Notes: generated by a model not told the origin, from the letters alone. DNA of 64,000 nucleotides from JAGPDF01 sp052035735 (GCA_052035735.1 JBPOHI010000115.1:1-64000); one strand, 5' to 3'. Positions 54,195 to 63,919 are shown, numbered from the stretch's first letter. Made by a program: numbers and translations.

Positions 54195-56921
54195 TCACTT
54201 CGCCGGCGTAGCCGCCTTGCCGCGCAGAATCGCCGTGGCGAAGCGCTCGCCACCGAACCACTTCGCGGCGGTGGCACGGAGCTCTTCGAGGCTCGTTCCC
54301 TGCGCGATGCGCAGCCGCTCCGCGGTGGCGTCGAGGCCGGTGCCGAAGAGCACGCCGCGCGCCAGCTCGTCGCGCAGCGCCGCATTGGTCTGCAGATCGA
54401 CCTTGGTCGATCCGGCGAACGACGACTTGGCGGTGGCGAGCTCCTTCTCGCCGAAGCCGTCGCTCGCCAGCTTGCGCAGCTCGCCGAGCAGCGCCGCCTT
54501 CGCCTCCTCCTCCTTCGAGGCTTCGGTGGCGAGATAGGCGAAGGCAAGACCTCCTTCGCGGCGCGGCTGGTAGCCGGCGAAGACGGTATAGGCGAGCGAG
54601 CGCCGGCCACGGAGCTCCGCGAACAGCGTGCCGGCGAGGCCCGACGTGACATTCTGCAGGAGCTCGAGACGAGCGGCTTCGACGTCCGTCGGCTTCGGCC
54701 CGGCGAACGCCATGACGATCGCCGACTGTTTGCGGTCGCGGAACTCGACGAGCTCCGTGCGCGTCGGCGGGTTCGCCGGCGCGCGCAGCTCCGGGCGAGG
54801 AGCCCCGCGCTTTGGCAGACCGGCGAACGCCTTCTCGACCAGCTCGCGGGCCGAGGCCGCGCTGACGTCGCCGACGATGACGATCGTCGCGTCCTCTGCC
54901 GCGAGGTGCGCCTTCCACCAGGCAGCGAGATCGGCAGCGGCGAGCGCGCCGACCGAATCCTCGGTGCCCGCCCCCGCCAGGCCGTAGGGATGCGTCGGCC
55001 AGAGTGCGGCGAGCGCCAGGGCCTGCGGACGCTGGAAGGAGGAGTCGAAGTTGCGCCGGATCGCCGCCAGCTGCAGCGCCCGCTCCTCCTCCACCCCATC
55101 GGCGGGGAAGGTCGGATGCAGGACGACGTCGGCGAACAGGTCGAGGGCCGGGCGCAGGTTCGCCGTGATCACCTCCATCTCGCAGCCGATCGAGTCCGGG
55201 GTGACGTTCGAACCGAGCTCGGTGCCGAGAAACTCGAACGAGCGGTCGATCTCCTCGCCGGAGAGCTTGCCGGCGCCGCGCCGCAGCGCCGCGACCGCGA
55301 GCTGGGTGATGCCGGCATTGGCCGAAGACTCGGCGGAGCGACCGCCGGCGAGATAGAGCCCGAGAGCGACCGAGGGAGCGCCTGGGCGCTCGCGCACCAC
55401 GAGGCGCACGCCGTTGGCGAGGCGCACCTCGGCGGCCGGCCGGTCGCTCGCCGCCGGCACGGCGGCGGCGGAGGCGGCGGGCAGCGCGATCGGCGCTTCG
55501 GCGGGCGGCGGCGCGGAGACCGCAGCCTCGACCTGCGCCAGCGCAGCGGCTCGATCGAGCGCCGGAGTTCCGGTCGGAGCGTAATGGTAGAGCGTCAGGC
55601 CCTGGACGGTGAGGAACCGCCGCGCAGCGGCGCGCACCTCGGCGGTCGTCACCCGGTCGAGCGCCGCGAGCCGCTCGCCGAGCGAGCGATAGTCCTTGCG
55701 CGCCTCGGCCTCGGCGAGCGCCTGCGCCTGGCCGACGGCATCCTCGAGCGCGAGCACGATCTGGGAGCGCAGCGAGTTCTTCGCCAGCGCGAGCTCGTAG
55801 TCGGTCGGGCCGTGCGACTTGAGGCGCTCGACCTCGGCGAGCACCCGGCGATCGACCTCGGCGCGGCGCGACTCGTCGAATGAAGTCTGCACGAGGAGAT
55901 CGCCGACGTCGTCGAACTGCTGGTGGAACGCATTGGCGGTGGCCGCCGCGTCCGGCCCGATGACGTGGCGGAAGAAGCGCGAGGAGCGTCCGCCGCCCAA
56001 AATCTGCGCCGCGAGATCGAGCGCCAGCTCGGCGTCGCCGCCAACCCCCTGGGTGTGCCAGCCCATCACGGAGTAGCCCTGCTTCAGGTCGCCGGTCGAG
56101 CTGCCGTAGCGGAACTCGGTCTGCGCCGGCTCCTTCGGGCCGCGCTGCTTGTCGAACCCGGCCGTCGCAAGCTTGCCGAACGTCGCCGCGACCGCCTTCT
56201 GGACGTCGGCCGCCTTCACGTCGCCGGCGACCGACAGGATCATGTTCTGCGGCAGGTAGAGGGTGCGAAAAAACTGCAGCAGGTTATCCCTCTGAATATT
56301 GCGCAGCACCTCGTTCGAGCCGATCCGCCAGCGCTTGATCCGGTGCTGGGTGTAGGAGACGGCGAGCATCCGTTCGACCGAGAGAGCCGGCGGGTTGTCG
56401 AGCTTGCGGTTCGACTCTTCGATCACCACCTCGGACTCGCGGTCGAGCTCGTCGGCGTCGAAGAGCGGGTTGGCGATGGCGTCGGCCATGATCTCGAGGG
56501 CGCGCGGGAAGCCTTCGGTCGGCAGGACGAAGAAGTAGTTGGTCGAGTCGTAGATCGTGCCGGCGTTGGTGTCGCCGCCCACCGCGGCGAGCTCCTGCGA
56601 GATCTGCTCGGCGCCGGGAAACTTCTTCGAGCCCTTGAAGAACATGTGCTCGAAGAGGTGCGCCATGCCGGCGACCTCGTCGGGCTCGTTGAAGTAGCCC
56701 GCCTTGACCCAGGTATTGATCGCCACCACACCGGTTCCCGGCTGCTCGCGCACCAGCAGCGTCAGGCCGTTGGGCAGCGTCGTCCGCTGGACCGACGAAA
56801 GGAAGCCGTCGAGCGGCCCGGGCGAAGGCTTCGCGGCCGCGCGCGCGGCGGGAGCGCCGACGACGGTCAGAAACGAGAGAAGGAACAGCATACGGGCGCG
56901 GCCGGAAGTCTCGAGGATCAA
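54195..56921 (-). CDS. Exported M16 family zinc peptidase, two tandem domains
   Basis: 908 residues from TTG 56921, chosen because AAAGGA stands seven bases upstream on the coding strand and because this start gives a basic residue before the signal helix (MILETSGRARMLFLLSF). ATG 56891 is the alternative. Cleavage is near ARA-AA. The N-terminal M16 domain has the inverted zinc motif HLFEH (His88, Glu91, His92) and a downstream Glu in ESEVVIEESN. The second half (about residues 440-900) repeats the fold, but HxxEH is replaced by QLAVA, so it is the non-catalytic partner half. Such two-half proteins are processing proteases or envelope peptidases of the pitrilysin/PqqL group. Substrate unknown. 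Confidence 0.9.
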   Translation of the reverse strand: MILETSGRARMLFLLSFLTVVGAPAARAAAKPSPGPLDGFLSSVQRTTLPNGLTLLVREQPGTGVVAINTWVKAGYFNEPDEVAGMAHLFEHMFFKGSKKFPGAEQISQELAAVGGDTNAGTIYDSTNYFFVLPTEGFPRALEIMADAIANPLFDADELDRESEVVIEESNRKLDNPPALSVERMLAVSYTQHRIKRWRIGSNEVLRNIQRDNLLQFFRTLYLPQNMILSVAGDVKAADVQKAVAATFGKLATAGFDKQRGPKEPAQTEFRYGSSTGDLKQGYSVMGWHTQGVGGDAELALDLAAQILGGGRSSRFFRHVIGPDAAATANAFHQQFDDVGDLLVQTSFDESRRAEVDRRVLAEVERLKSHGPTDYELALAKNSLRSQIVLALEDAVGQAQALAEAEARKDYRSLGERLAALDRVTTAEVRAAARRFLTVQGLTLYHYAPTGTPALDRAAALAQVEAAVSAPPPAEAPIALPAASAAAVPAASDRPAAEVRLANGVRLVVRERPGAPSVALGLYLAGGRSAESSANAGITQLAVAALRRGAGKLSGEEIDRSFEFLGTELGSNVTPDSIGCEMEVITANLRPALDLFADVVLHPTFPADGVEEERALQLAAIRRNFDSSFQRPQALALAALWPTHPYGLAGAGTEDSVGALAAADLAAWWKAHLAAEDATIVIVGDVSAASARELVEKAFAGLPKRGAPRPELRAPANPPTRTELVEFRDRKQSAIVMAFAGPKPTDVEAARLELLQNVTSGLAGTLFAELRGRRSLAYTVFAGYQPRREGGLAFAYLATEASKEEEAKAALLGELRKLASDGFGEKELATAKSSFAGSTKVDLQTNAALRDELARGVLFGTGLDATAERLRIAQGTSLEELRATAAKWFGGERFATAILRGKAATPAK

Positions 56922-57111
56922 GGGGAGTCCTTTCCAATCCGGCTCACCGCCGGGGTCGGTTTCCATTCTGATACGAAAAGCGGCCGCCGAAGTTGTCGCC
57001 CCTGCCGGGCGTGCCTCCGTCAGGGCCTCGCGCCCGGCGCAGCGGGCTCGCCGTCGACGCCATGCCATAGGATCGCCGTCGCTTTCATCCGCAGGGCCGA
57101 GAGGAGGCCGC

Positions 57112-59628
57112 ATGGAGCCCGATCGCCTCGTCGAGGTCGATGACGTCTTCGCCGCTGCGCTCGAGCTTGACGGGGCCGAACGTGGCCGCTTCCTCGACGA
57201 GCGCTGTGCGGCCGACTCCGGGTTGCGGCGCGAGGTGGAGGCGCTCCTCGCCCATTGCGGCGGCGACGCCGCGACGCTCGCCGATCCGCTGCGGCAGTAC
57301 TTGCGCCACCTCGCGAACGACGGCGAGCAGGGCCTCGCGGCCGGCGAGTCGGTCGGCGCCTGGACGATCCTGCGCCCGATCGGGCGCGGGGGCATGGGGC
57401 TCGTCTACCAGGTCCGCCGCTCCGACGGCAGCTTCGACAAGGAGGCGGCGCTCAAGGTCCTGCCGCGCGCCGCGAGCTCGCCCGAGGCGATCCGCCGTTT
57501 CGAACGGGAGCGGCGCATTCTCGCCCGGCTCGATCACCCGACGATCGCCCGGCTACTCGACGGCGGCGTCGACCGCCGCGGCCTGCCTTACCTCGTGCTC
57601 GAATACGTCCACGGAGTCGCAGTCGACGAGTACTGCGACCGCGAGCGCCTGACGGTCGACCGCCGGATCGCCTTGGTGATCGAGATCGCCCGCGCCGTGC
57701 AGGCCGCGCATCGCAGTCTCGTCGTGCACCGCGACTTGAAGTCCTCGAACCTCCTGGTGACCCCCGCCGGCGAGGTGAAGCTCCTCGATTTCGGCATCGC
57801 CAAGCTCCTCGAATCGGAGGAAGGGTCGAGCGAAGCGACCTCGAGCCTGGCGATGACGCCGGCCTGCGCCTCGCCGGAGCAAGTCCGGGGCGAGGAGATC
57901 ACCACCGCCTCCGACGTCTACCAGCTGGGCCTCCTGCTCTCGGGCCTGCTCACCGGGCACCCGGCGCAGGAGGCCTCCTTCAGCTCGCTCGAGGCCCTGG
58001 TCCGCGCGGTCTGCGAGGAGCAGCCGGAGCGGCCGAGCGCGGCGGTGCTCCAGCCCTACGGCGAGCGCTCCGCCGAGGAGCTCGCAGCGCTCCGCCGCTC
58101 GACGCCGGCGCGGCTCGCGCGCCGCCTGCGCCCCGAACTCGACGCCATCGTCGAGCGCGCCCTCGCCAAGGACCCCGAGCGGCGCTACCCCTCGGCGGAA
58201 CATTTCGCCTCCGACCTGGAACGATTCCTCGCCGGCGAGCCGGTCACCGCTCGCCGCGCGAGTCTCTTGAAGCGCTCGTGGAAGTGGGTGCGGCGCAATC
58301 GGGCGCTCGCCGCGACGGCGGCCGTCGCGGCGCTGCTCGGCATCGGCTACGCCACCACGGTGACCTTTCAGGCGCGCGCTCTCGCACGCGAACGCGATCG
58401 CGCGCGGCTCGAGGCGGACAAGGCGACCGAGGTCGAACGCTTCGTCGTCGGCCTGTTCGACGTTTCGGATCCTGCGACCTCGCTCGGCAAGCCGATCGAC
58501 GCCCTGACCCTGCTGCAGCGCGGCGCCGAGCGTGTCGAAGGGGAGCTCGCCACGCAGCCCGCGGTGCGGGCGCGCCTGCTTTCGACTCTGGGGCACATCT
58601 ACGGCCGCCTCGGGCGGCTCGCCGAGGGGAGAGAGCTCGAAGAACGGTCGCTCGAGCTGCGCCGCGGCTGCTTCGGCCCACGCCACGTCGATGTCGCCGA
58701 AAGTCTTCACCGCCTGGGCTCGCTCGCCCGTCAGCTGGGCGACCATGCCACAGCCGGGCCGCTGCTCGTCGAGGCGGTCGCCCAGCGCCGGGAGCTTCTC
58801 GGCCCCGCCGCGCCGGAGCTCGCCGAGAGCCTCACCGAGCTCGGCTACCTGCACTATTTCGCGGGCGATCAGGTCCAGGCCGACGCTGCCTTTCGCGAGG
58901 CACTCGCCATTCGGCAGCAGGCCGGCCAACTCTCCCAGCTCGCCAGTGCCTGGAATACCGTCGCCCTGGTGGCCGAGAAGCGCGGCGATCTCGACGAAGC
59001 GGAACGGCTGCATCGCGAGGCGCTGGCGGTCAACCGGCAACTCCGCGGCGAGCGCCACCCCGACGTGGCGATCAACCTGTTCAATCTGGCGCGCGTCCAC
59101 CAGCGCCGGCACGACTACGCCGGCGCACAGCCCCTCTTCGAAGAGGTCCTGGCGATCGACAGCGAGATCTACGGACCGGACCACCCCGAGGTCGCCACCG
59201 ACCTCACACTGCTCGCGAACAACCTGCAGATCCTCAACCAACTCGACCGCGCCGACGAACAGTTTGCCCGCGCCCTGGCGATCTTTCGCGCCAAGCTCGA
59301 ACCGGGTCACCACCGGATCGCCACGACTCTGCAGGGTATCGGACAGCTGCGCTTCGCGCAGGGGCGCTTCGCGGAGGCCGAGACGCTGCTGCGGGAGGCG
59401 CTCGAGCTGCGTCGCGCCCGCGTCGGCGAGAATCACGTCGAGGTCGCCGAAGTCCTGCTGCCGCTGGCGCGGTGCCTCGTCGCGACCGGGCGCTGGGAGG
59501 AGGCCGAGGCGACCTGGAGCGAGGCCTTGGCGATGGCTGCCGGAAAGGACCCGCTGCTGGTCCGCCAGCTCGAGGACGACCGCACCCGCCTGCGTGCCAC
59601 GCGACCGCAAGGTGCCGCCGCAGGCTGA
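57112..59628 (+). CDS. Membrane Ser/Thr protein kinase with C-terminal TPR array
   Basis: 838 residues. Residues about 85-350 are a PknB-like kinase: GRGGMGLVYQV glycine loop, Lys in EAALKVL, catalytic HRDLKSSN (His206, Asp208), DFG, and CASPEQ in place of the usual TPEYMSPEQ. One transmembrane helix (about 398-418) follows, then a periplasmic region with about eight tetratricopeptide units (about 450-810). GAGGAGG at 57101-57107 fixes ATG 57112. It diverges from the M16 gene and converges on an ECF sigma factor, a pairing often seen in acidobacteria and planctomycetes. The kinase may act on the sigma factor's pathway. That is inference. Confidence 0.93.
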   Translation: MEPDRLVEVDDVFAAALELDGAERGRFLDERCAADSGLRREVEALLAHCGGDAATLADPLRQYLRHLANDGEQGLAAGESVGAWTILRPIGRGGMGLVYQVRRSDGSFDKEAALKVLPRAASSPEAIRRFERERRILARLDHPTIARLLDGGVDRRGLPYLVLEYVHGVAVDEYCDRERLTVDRRIALVIEIARAVQAAHRSLVVHRDLKSSNLLVTPAGEVKLLDFGIAKLLESEEGSSEATSSLAMTPACASPEQVRGEEITTASDVYQLGLLLSGLLTGHPAQEASFSSLEALVRAVCEEQPERPSAAVLQPYGERSAEELAALRRSTPARLARRLRPELDAIVERALAKDPERRYPSAEHFASDLERFLAGEPVTARRASLLKRSWKWVRRNRALAATAAVAALLGIGYATTVTFQARALARERDRARLEADKATEVERFVVGLFDVSDPATSLGKPIDALTLLQRGAERVEGELATQPAVRARLLSTLGHIYGRLGRLAEGRELEERSLELRRGCFGPRHVDVAESLHRLGSLARQLGDHATAGPLLVEAVAQRRELLGPAAPELAESLTELGYLHYFAGDQVQADAAFREALAIRQQAGQLSQLASAWNTVALVAEKRGDLDEAERLHREALAVNRQLRGERHPDVAINLFNLARVHQRRHDYAGAQPLFEEVLAIDSEIYGPDHPEVATDLTLLANNLQILNQLDRADEQFARALAIFRAKLEPGHHRIATTLQGIGQLRFAQGRFAEAETLLREALELRRARVGENHVEVAEVLLPLARCLVATGRWEEAEATWSEALAMAAGKDPLLVRQLEDDRTRLRATRPQGAAAG

Positions 59629-59639
59629 CCTCGAATCCG

Positions 59640-60215
59640 TCAGTCCCCCGGGCCGGATTCCAGGGCGCGCCGGAGCCAGGCCTGGGCGCGCAGCCAATCG
59701 CGCTGCACGGTCCGCGTCGAAAGGTCGAGCGCCGCGGCGATCTCCTCGTCGTTCATGCCGGCGAAGTAGCGACACTCGACGATTCGCGCCAGACGCGGAT
59801 GGAAGCTCTCCAGTTGCTCGAGCGCCTGGTGCACGGCCAGCACGAGCTCGGCCTGCTCGGCGACGGCCATCAGGCCGCTGTCGAGCGTGACCTGCCGCGC
59901 GCCGCCGCCACGTTTGCCCGCGCCGTGCCGCCGGGCGTGATCGACGACGACGAAGCGCATGGCGCGGGCCATCACGCCGTAGAAGTGGGCGCGGCTCTGC
60001 CAGTCGATCGAGCTCTCGTCGTGCAGGCGCAGGTAGGCTTCGTTGATCAGCGCGACGGTATCGAGGGTTCTTCCGGGAGGTGCCTTGCGCAGCTGTTGCC
60101 GCGCCATCTTCTCGAGCTCGAGATGCGCCAGCTCCACCAGCCTTCCGAATGCGTCCGGATCCCCGGCGCGGTGCGCCGTGAGCAGGCGGGTGAGGTCGGC
60201 GCTCCGCGGATCCAC
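59640..60215 (-). CDS. ECF-type RNA polymerase sigma factor
   Basis: 191 residues. Region 2 is present (about 10-100, TLDTVALINEAYLRLHD, FYGVMARAMRFVVVDHARR), and region 4 follows (about 125-185, CRYFAGMNDEEIAAALDLSTRTVQRDWLRAQAWLRRAL). The basic stretch RRHGAGKRGGG and the FYGVMARAMR motif are typical of the sigma-70 ECF subfamily whose genes sit next to Ser/Thr kinases with TPRs, as here. No anti-sigma factor is visible. The next gene (60267) ends 51 bases upstream of its start, in the same direction. Confidence 0.92.
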   Translation of the reverse strand: MDPRSADLTRLLTAHRAGDPDAFGRLVELAHLELEKMARQQLRKAPPGRTLDTVALINEAYLRLHDESSIDWQSRAHFYGVMARAMRFVVVDHARRHGAGKRGGGARQVTLDSGLMAVAEQAELVLAVHQALEQLESFHPRLARIVECRYFAGMNDEEIAAALDLSTRTVQRDWLRAQAWLRRALESGPGD

Positions 60216-60266
60216 GCTATTTCCCGGAACGATCGCGCAGCGCGCCGAGGAGCCGGCGACGGTCGG

Positions 60267-61673
60267 TCATGCGGTCTCCTTCTCGACCAGCTCGACGGCG
60301 CTCTCGACTTCGAGCGCGAAGCGGCCGCGGCGCACCGGCACCATGCGCACCCAGGGGCACTTCTCCACCAGCCGCTTGCGCAGCAGGATGAGGCGGCTCT
60401 CGAGGTTGTCTTTGTAACCTGGCAGGCCCAGCGAGGGATCCAGGCGCAGCTCGCGGTTGGAGAACTCGCTGCGTCCCTCGCGCTGGTGCTGATTCAGAAT
60501 CTTCCAGAAGATCTTCGCCGGCACGTTGCGCACCAGATATTCGTCGCCCAGGAAGATCGTCTCGTCGTTGCGGAAGTAGGTGAAGCGCAGTTTGCGATCG
60601 CACTCCTCCGGCGCCGCGAGCGGCGGACGCGACACCGGCACCGGCGCTGCTTCCTCTTCATCCTCCTGCATGCGATCGATGCCCATGGCGATCTGGTTGG
60701 CGACGATCTGCAGGAACGCTTCGTCCCACTCGTCGAACGCCAGCGGATCGCGGCTCTCGAAGCCGAGCACACCCACCAGGCGGTCGCCGGCAAGGAGCGG
60801 CAGCGCGAGCTGGGCGCGGGCGTCGGGCAGGCCGGGCAACGGGATCTCGGGCGCCAGGTCGCGCCTGCCCTCGCGGTCGGCGAAACGCTCGCGGATCGTG
60901 CGTCCGTAGCGGATCTCCGTGCCGACGCCGGCCACCCGGATCATCCGGCGCTCGGCCGCGGCGATCCCCATGACGCCGTCGCCGATGGCGATCTCGCCGC
61001 CCACCCCTTCGGCGCCGTAGCCGCGACTGGCGATCGCCACCAGGCGGCACTCGCGATCGTCGGGGACGAGCACCATCGAATGGCCGAAGGTGAAGAGCTC
61101 GTCGAGCCCCGCGAGCGTCGTCGCCAGCAGCTCGTCGAGATCGCGGGCGCGGGCGATCTTGCCCGAGATCGCCTGCAAGCCACGCAGCTCCGAGAGCTGG
61201 TCCGGGGGCGGATGGCTCGGGCTCTCCGGATCCCAGTCGGCCGGCTCGGCCGGGGGGACCGCCAGCGGGTCGACGAACTCCGCCACCCGGCGCAGCGACA
61301 GAACCTCGTAGACATCGGCCGAGAGCAGGCGGAAGATCCCCTTCATCCCCGAGTGCGAGGCGATCACCTGGATGCGCGCCGCCATGGTGTCGAACAGCGG
61401 ACCCGCGGTCTCGAGATGGTCGAAGCGCAGCTCGAGACGGTAGAGCTCGAACGTTCGCGGATCCCACAGATCGACCGCCGCGTAAGGGTTCTCGTCGACG
61501 TTGCGCCGCGTCTTGTTGAAAAACTGGCAGGACAGCGCGACGTGGTTCGGGTCGACGTAGTAGACCTGAGAGATGTAGGTGACGTTCGGTTCGCCCTGGG
61601 CGTCGGCGGTCGCCATCGTCGCCGGAATGACGCCTTGAAAGCACGCCTGGAGATCCTCGAGCCGGATCTTCAT
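60267..61673 (-). CDS. FMN split-barrel protein fused to GAF and a basic C-terminal domain
   Basis: 468 residues from ATG 61673. Residues about 1-135 resemble the pyridoxamine-phosphate-oxidase-like split barrel (GVIPATMATADAQGEPNVTYISQVYYVD, VALSCQFFNKT). Residues about 190-340 are a GAF domain (LDELLATTLAGLDELF, ERFADREGRRDLAPEIPLPG). The last about 100 residues (about 365-468) are basic and look like a winged-helix or DNA/RNA-binding domain (YLVRNVPAKIFWKIL, NLESRLILLRKRLVE). It is probably a sensor of flavin, redox state or a small ligand. Its ATG overlaps the stop of the small split-barrel gene in ATGA form. I know no characterised protein with this exact layout. Confidence 0.72.
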   Translation of the reverse strand: MKIRLEDLQACFQGVIPATMATADAQGEPNVTYISQVYYVDPNHVALSCQFFNKTRRNVDENPYAAVDLWDPRTFELYRLELRFDHLETAGPLFDTMAARIQVIASHSGMKGIFRLLSADVYEVLSLRRVAEFVDPLAVPPAEPADWDPESPSHPPPDQLSELRGLQAISGKIARARDLDELLATTLAGLDELFTFGHSMVLVPDDRECRLVAIASRGYGAEGVGGEIAIGDGVMGIAAAERRMIRVAGVGTEIRYGRTIRERFADREGRRDLAPEIPLPGLPDARAQLALPLLAGDRLVGVLGFESRDPLAFDEWDEAFLQIVANQIAMGIDRMQEDEEEAAPVPVSRPPLAAPEECDRKLRFTYFRNDETIFLGDEYLVRNVPAKIFWKILNQHQREGRSEFSNRELRLDPSLGLPGYKDNLESRLILLRKRLVEKCPWVRMVPVRRGRFALEVESAVELVEKETA

Positions 61674-62167
61674 CGAGCGCCCGCGCGATGCGACTGCGCC
61701 GCCGCCACCGGCGTCAGGCGCTGGCCGGCGTCGGGCCCGGGAGTCTGCTCGAAGAGCGTCTCGGCGGCGAAGCGCACCGTGAACGCGGGCCAGGCGTTCA
61801 TCGATCGCGTCGACCTGCGTGGCACCCCGACGTGCCCCCAGTCGACGGCGAGCTGTTCGAGGTAGCGCTCGATGAAGCGCCGCTCGTCGGGCGACGACGG
61901 ACGGACCTCGACCACTCCGCCCTTGATCTGCAGCGATCGATGGTCGATCGCGCGGGTGACGGTGACGGCGATGCGGCCGCTGTCGGCGAGGTTGGCGAGC
62001 GAGCGCTCGGCAGTTGCGGCCGGCAGGAAGACCGTCAGCGTGCCGGCCGCGGCATCCGCCCGAACGCCTGCCGCACGGACACAGTCCGGGCGCAGCCGCG
62101 CGTCCCGCGTCCCGACGAGGACCGAGATACCGGACTCGATGAAGCGCGCGAGCTCGGGCGTGATCAA
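61670..62167 (-). CDS. Pyridoxamine 5'-phosphate oxidase-like FMN-binding protein
   Basis: 165 residues from TTG 62167. The N-terminal two thirds are a split barrel (FIESGISVLVGTRDARLRPDCVRAAGVR, LTVFLPAATAERSLANLADSGRIAVTVT, QIKGGVVEVRP). The tail is Ala/Gly-rich. These proteins bind FMN or F420 and reduce small molecules or act as flavin sensors. It is coupled by a 4-base overlap to the larger split-barrel-GAF gene, so the two probably work together. The start codon is uncertain because the alternatives are also non-ATG. Confidence 0.75.
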   Translation of the reverse strand: MITPELARFIESGISVLVGTRDARLRPDCVRAAGVRADAAAGTLTVFLPAATAERSLANLADSGRIAVTVTRAIDHRSLQIKGGVVEVRPSSPDERRFIERYLEQLAVDWGHVGVPRRSTRSMNAWPAFTVRFAAETLFEQTPGPDAGQRLTPVAAAQSHRAGAR

Positions 62168-62255
62168 CCTGGTGGTGGCTCCGCGCGCATTCTACGAAAG
62201 AAGCGCGCGAAACCACCGCCGGCACCGGACGCCCGGGAAGCGATGCGTCGCTGGA

Positions 62256-62852
62256 CTACTTGGCGGCGACCGTAGGCGAAGCTGCCGGGGCGATCGGGTC
62301 GGGCACTCTGTTGTGGATCGGCGGCAGGGTGCGCAGGAAGGCCCAGATCGCCTTCAGATCCTCTTCGGGGAGCGTGGAATAGGCCTGCCAAGGCATCGGC
62401 GGCAGGATCTGCCGGCCGCGACCCTGATGACGGCCAGTCTGCAGGGCGGCGAGGAACTCCTCTTCGGTCCACTTGCCGAGCCCGGTCTCTGCGTCAGGAG
62501 TCAGGTTCTGGGTGAAGCTCACCCCCCAGGGACCCGACCATGCGGTCAGGGTACCGGCAACGGTCGCCGTCCACGGGCCCGGCGGCAGCTGCGGCGCCGG
62601 CGGCATGACCATCTCCTGCGGGTGTCCGGAGAGCCGCCGGCTCATGTCCGGCTCGGGCCCGTTCGGTCCCATCTTCTTGGTCGTATGGCAGTCGTCGCAG
62701 CTGGCGAGGTGCACCAGGTACTCTCCACGGGCGACGCGGTCGCCGGCCTTGTCGCTGGCCGATGGCGCCGCGGCGGCCTGCGCCTGGGTGCGGACGAAGG
62801 TGATGGTGGCCAGTGCCAGCGCGAGGGCGATTCCTTTCGTTGCGATCTTCAT
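62256..62852 (-). CDS. Exported class I cytochrome c
   Basis: 198 residues from ATG 62852, with a signal peptide (about 1-28). A single heme-binding motif, CDDCH, has cysteines 52 and 55 and His56. Later WTEEEFLAALQTGR and a PPMPW segment, which probably holds the axial Met, match the diheme-cytochrome/alcohol-dehydrogenase-type cytochrome c family. It is a periplasmic electron carrier. The ATG overlaps the stop of the upstream exported heme protein by three bases, so they are likely partners. The frame extends to 62915 but without a signal peptide. Confidence 0.88.
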   Translation of the reverse strand: MKIATKGIALALALATITFVRTQAQAAAAPSASDKAGDRVARGEYLVHLASCDDCHTTKKMGPNGPEPDMSRRLSGHPQEMVMPPAPQLPPGPWTATVAGTLTAWSGPWGVSFTQNLTPDAETGLGKWTEEEFLAALQTGRHQGRGRQILPPMPWQAYSTLPEEDLKAIWAFLRTLPPIHNRVPDPIAPAASPTVAAK

Positions 62853-63919
62853 GGTTCTTCCCCTTTCGAAGCGGTTCGAGTGACTAGCGGTTGAAAAAGT
62901 CCTTCCTGAATCCACCGGCCGACCAACGCCACCGCCGCGTGATCCACGACATGGGTGCCCAGCGGCGGCATGGCGGAGATCGGGTCGCGGCGCGACATGC
63001 GCTCGAGCAGCAGGCTCGCCTCCGGACGACCGCTCGCGATCCGCGTCCAGGGCGGCGCCCCGGAAGGCTGAAAGCGGGCACGCCGATCGACCCCGGAGGT
63101 CAACGCCCCGGGCGGCGGCGCTCCCGGGGCGACGCGCACTTCGAGCGAAAAGTCGAGATCGGCCAGCGGGCCGCGCGTGTTGTGACAGCTCGAGCAGTTG
63201 CCGTGCAGGTAGCCCAGGGCCGCGCGTTCGGCCGGCGAGCCGGCGGCGATGCGCGGCGGATTCGCCACCAGGCGGGCGGGCAGGCCGCGCACCAGACCGC
63301 GCTCGGCCAGACTGGCGAGATCGAGATCCCCCGGACCGAGCGGCTCGCCGTGCAACGCCCCCGGGTCGCGCGCGCCCGACAGCTGCAGAGCCGAGAAGCC
63401 GAGCACCCGCGACACGTTGCCCTCGTGGCAGGCGCGACAGTCGGTGCGCGCCGGCAGATTGTAGGTTCCGCCGCCGGGCAACTCGTAAACCGCGCGCTCG
63501 CCGAACTTCGCGGCGAGCAGCGCGTCGCTCTCGTCGCCGAGCCAGCGATAGGTCGCGAAACGCCAGCCGTCAGGCGTGAGCTCGAGGTAGCGCGTCTCGA
63601 CCCGGCGCTCGAAGGCGAACTCCTTCCACAAACGCGTGCCGACCGGGAAGACCCAGGCATCGGGATCCGAAGCGTCGATGCTGGTACCCGGCGGGAGGGC
63701 GATCCAGCGGTGCTTGCGCGCGCCATCGCTCCACAGGGGGTACTGCGGCGAGAAGGCCAGAACGCCCGGCGCGAGCTGCTTCGTCGCAGCATCGGCGTAG
63801 AGCCCGGTCTGCGACAGGCGCTCGGGGAGGAGGTCGGCGGCGAGCGCCGAAGCCGCGCCGGCGAAGCCGACGAGGAGGGCGGCGAGGGGGAGGGTGGAGG
63901 TGCGCATCGTTGGTTTCAT
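62849..63919 (-). CDS. Exported c-type heme protein with two CxxCH motifs, SO_2930-like
   Basis: 356 residues with a signal peptide (about residues 1-28, cleavage after SALA). The first half, LPERLSQTGLYADAATKQLAPGV and PLWSDGARKHRWIALPPG, is typical of a family of secreted proteins annotated as SO_2930-like. Heme motifs are CRACH near residue 160 and CSSCH near 242, both intact. A second in-frame ATG (63907) would give a shorter signal sequence. It may take electrons from an unknown periplasmic substrate and pass them to the cytochrome c encoded next. The 81 bases to the window edge show no gene. Confidence 0.82.
   Translation of the reverse strand: MKPTMRTSTLPLAALLVGFAGAASALAADLLPERLSQTGLYADAATKQLAPGVLAFSPQYPLWSDGARKHRWIALPPGTSIDASDPDAWVFPVGTRLWKEFAFERRVETRYLELTPDGWRFATYRWLGDESDALLAAKFGERAVYELPGGGTYNLPARTDCRACHEGNVSRVLGFSALQLSGARDPGALHGEPLGPGDLDLASLAERGLVRGLPARLVANPPRIAAGSPAERAALGYLHGNCSSCHNTRGPLADLDFSLEVRVAPGAPPPGALTSGVDRRARFQPSGAPPWTRIASGRPEASLLLERMSRRDPISAMPPLGTHVVDHAAVALVGRWIQEGLFQPLVTRTASKGEEP

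Noticed and set aside
57255..61865. 1536-residue open frame on the plus strand
   Set aside because: It runs across the kinase gene in another frame and antisense to the sigma and split-barrel genes. It has low-complexity Arg/Ala-rich sequence with no domain and is a high-G+C shadow.
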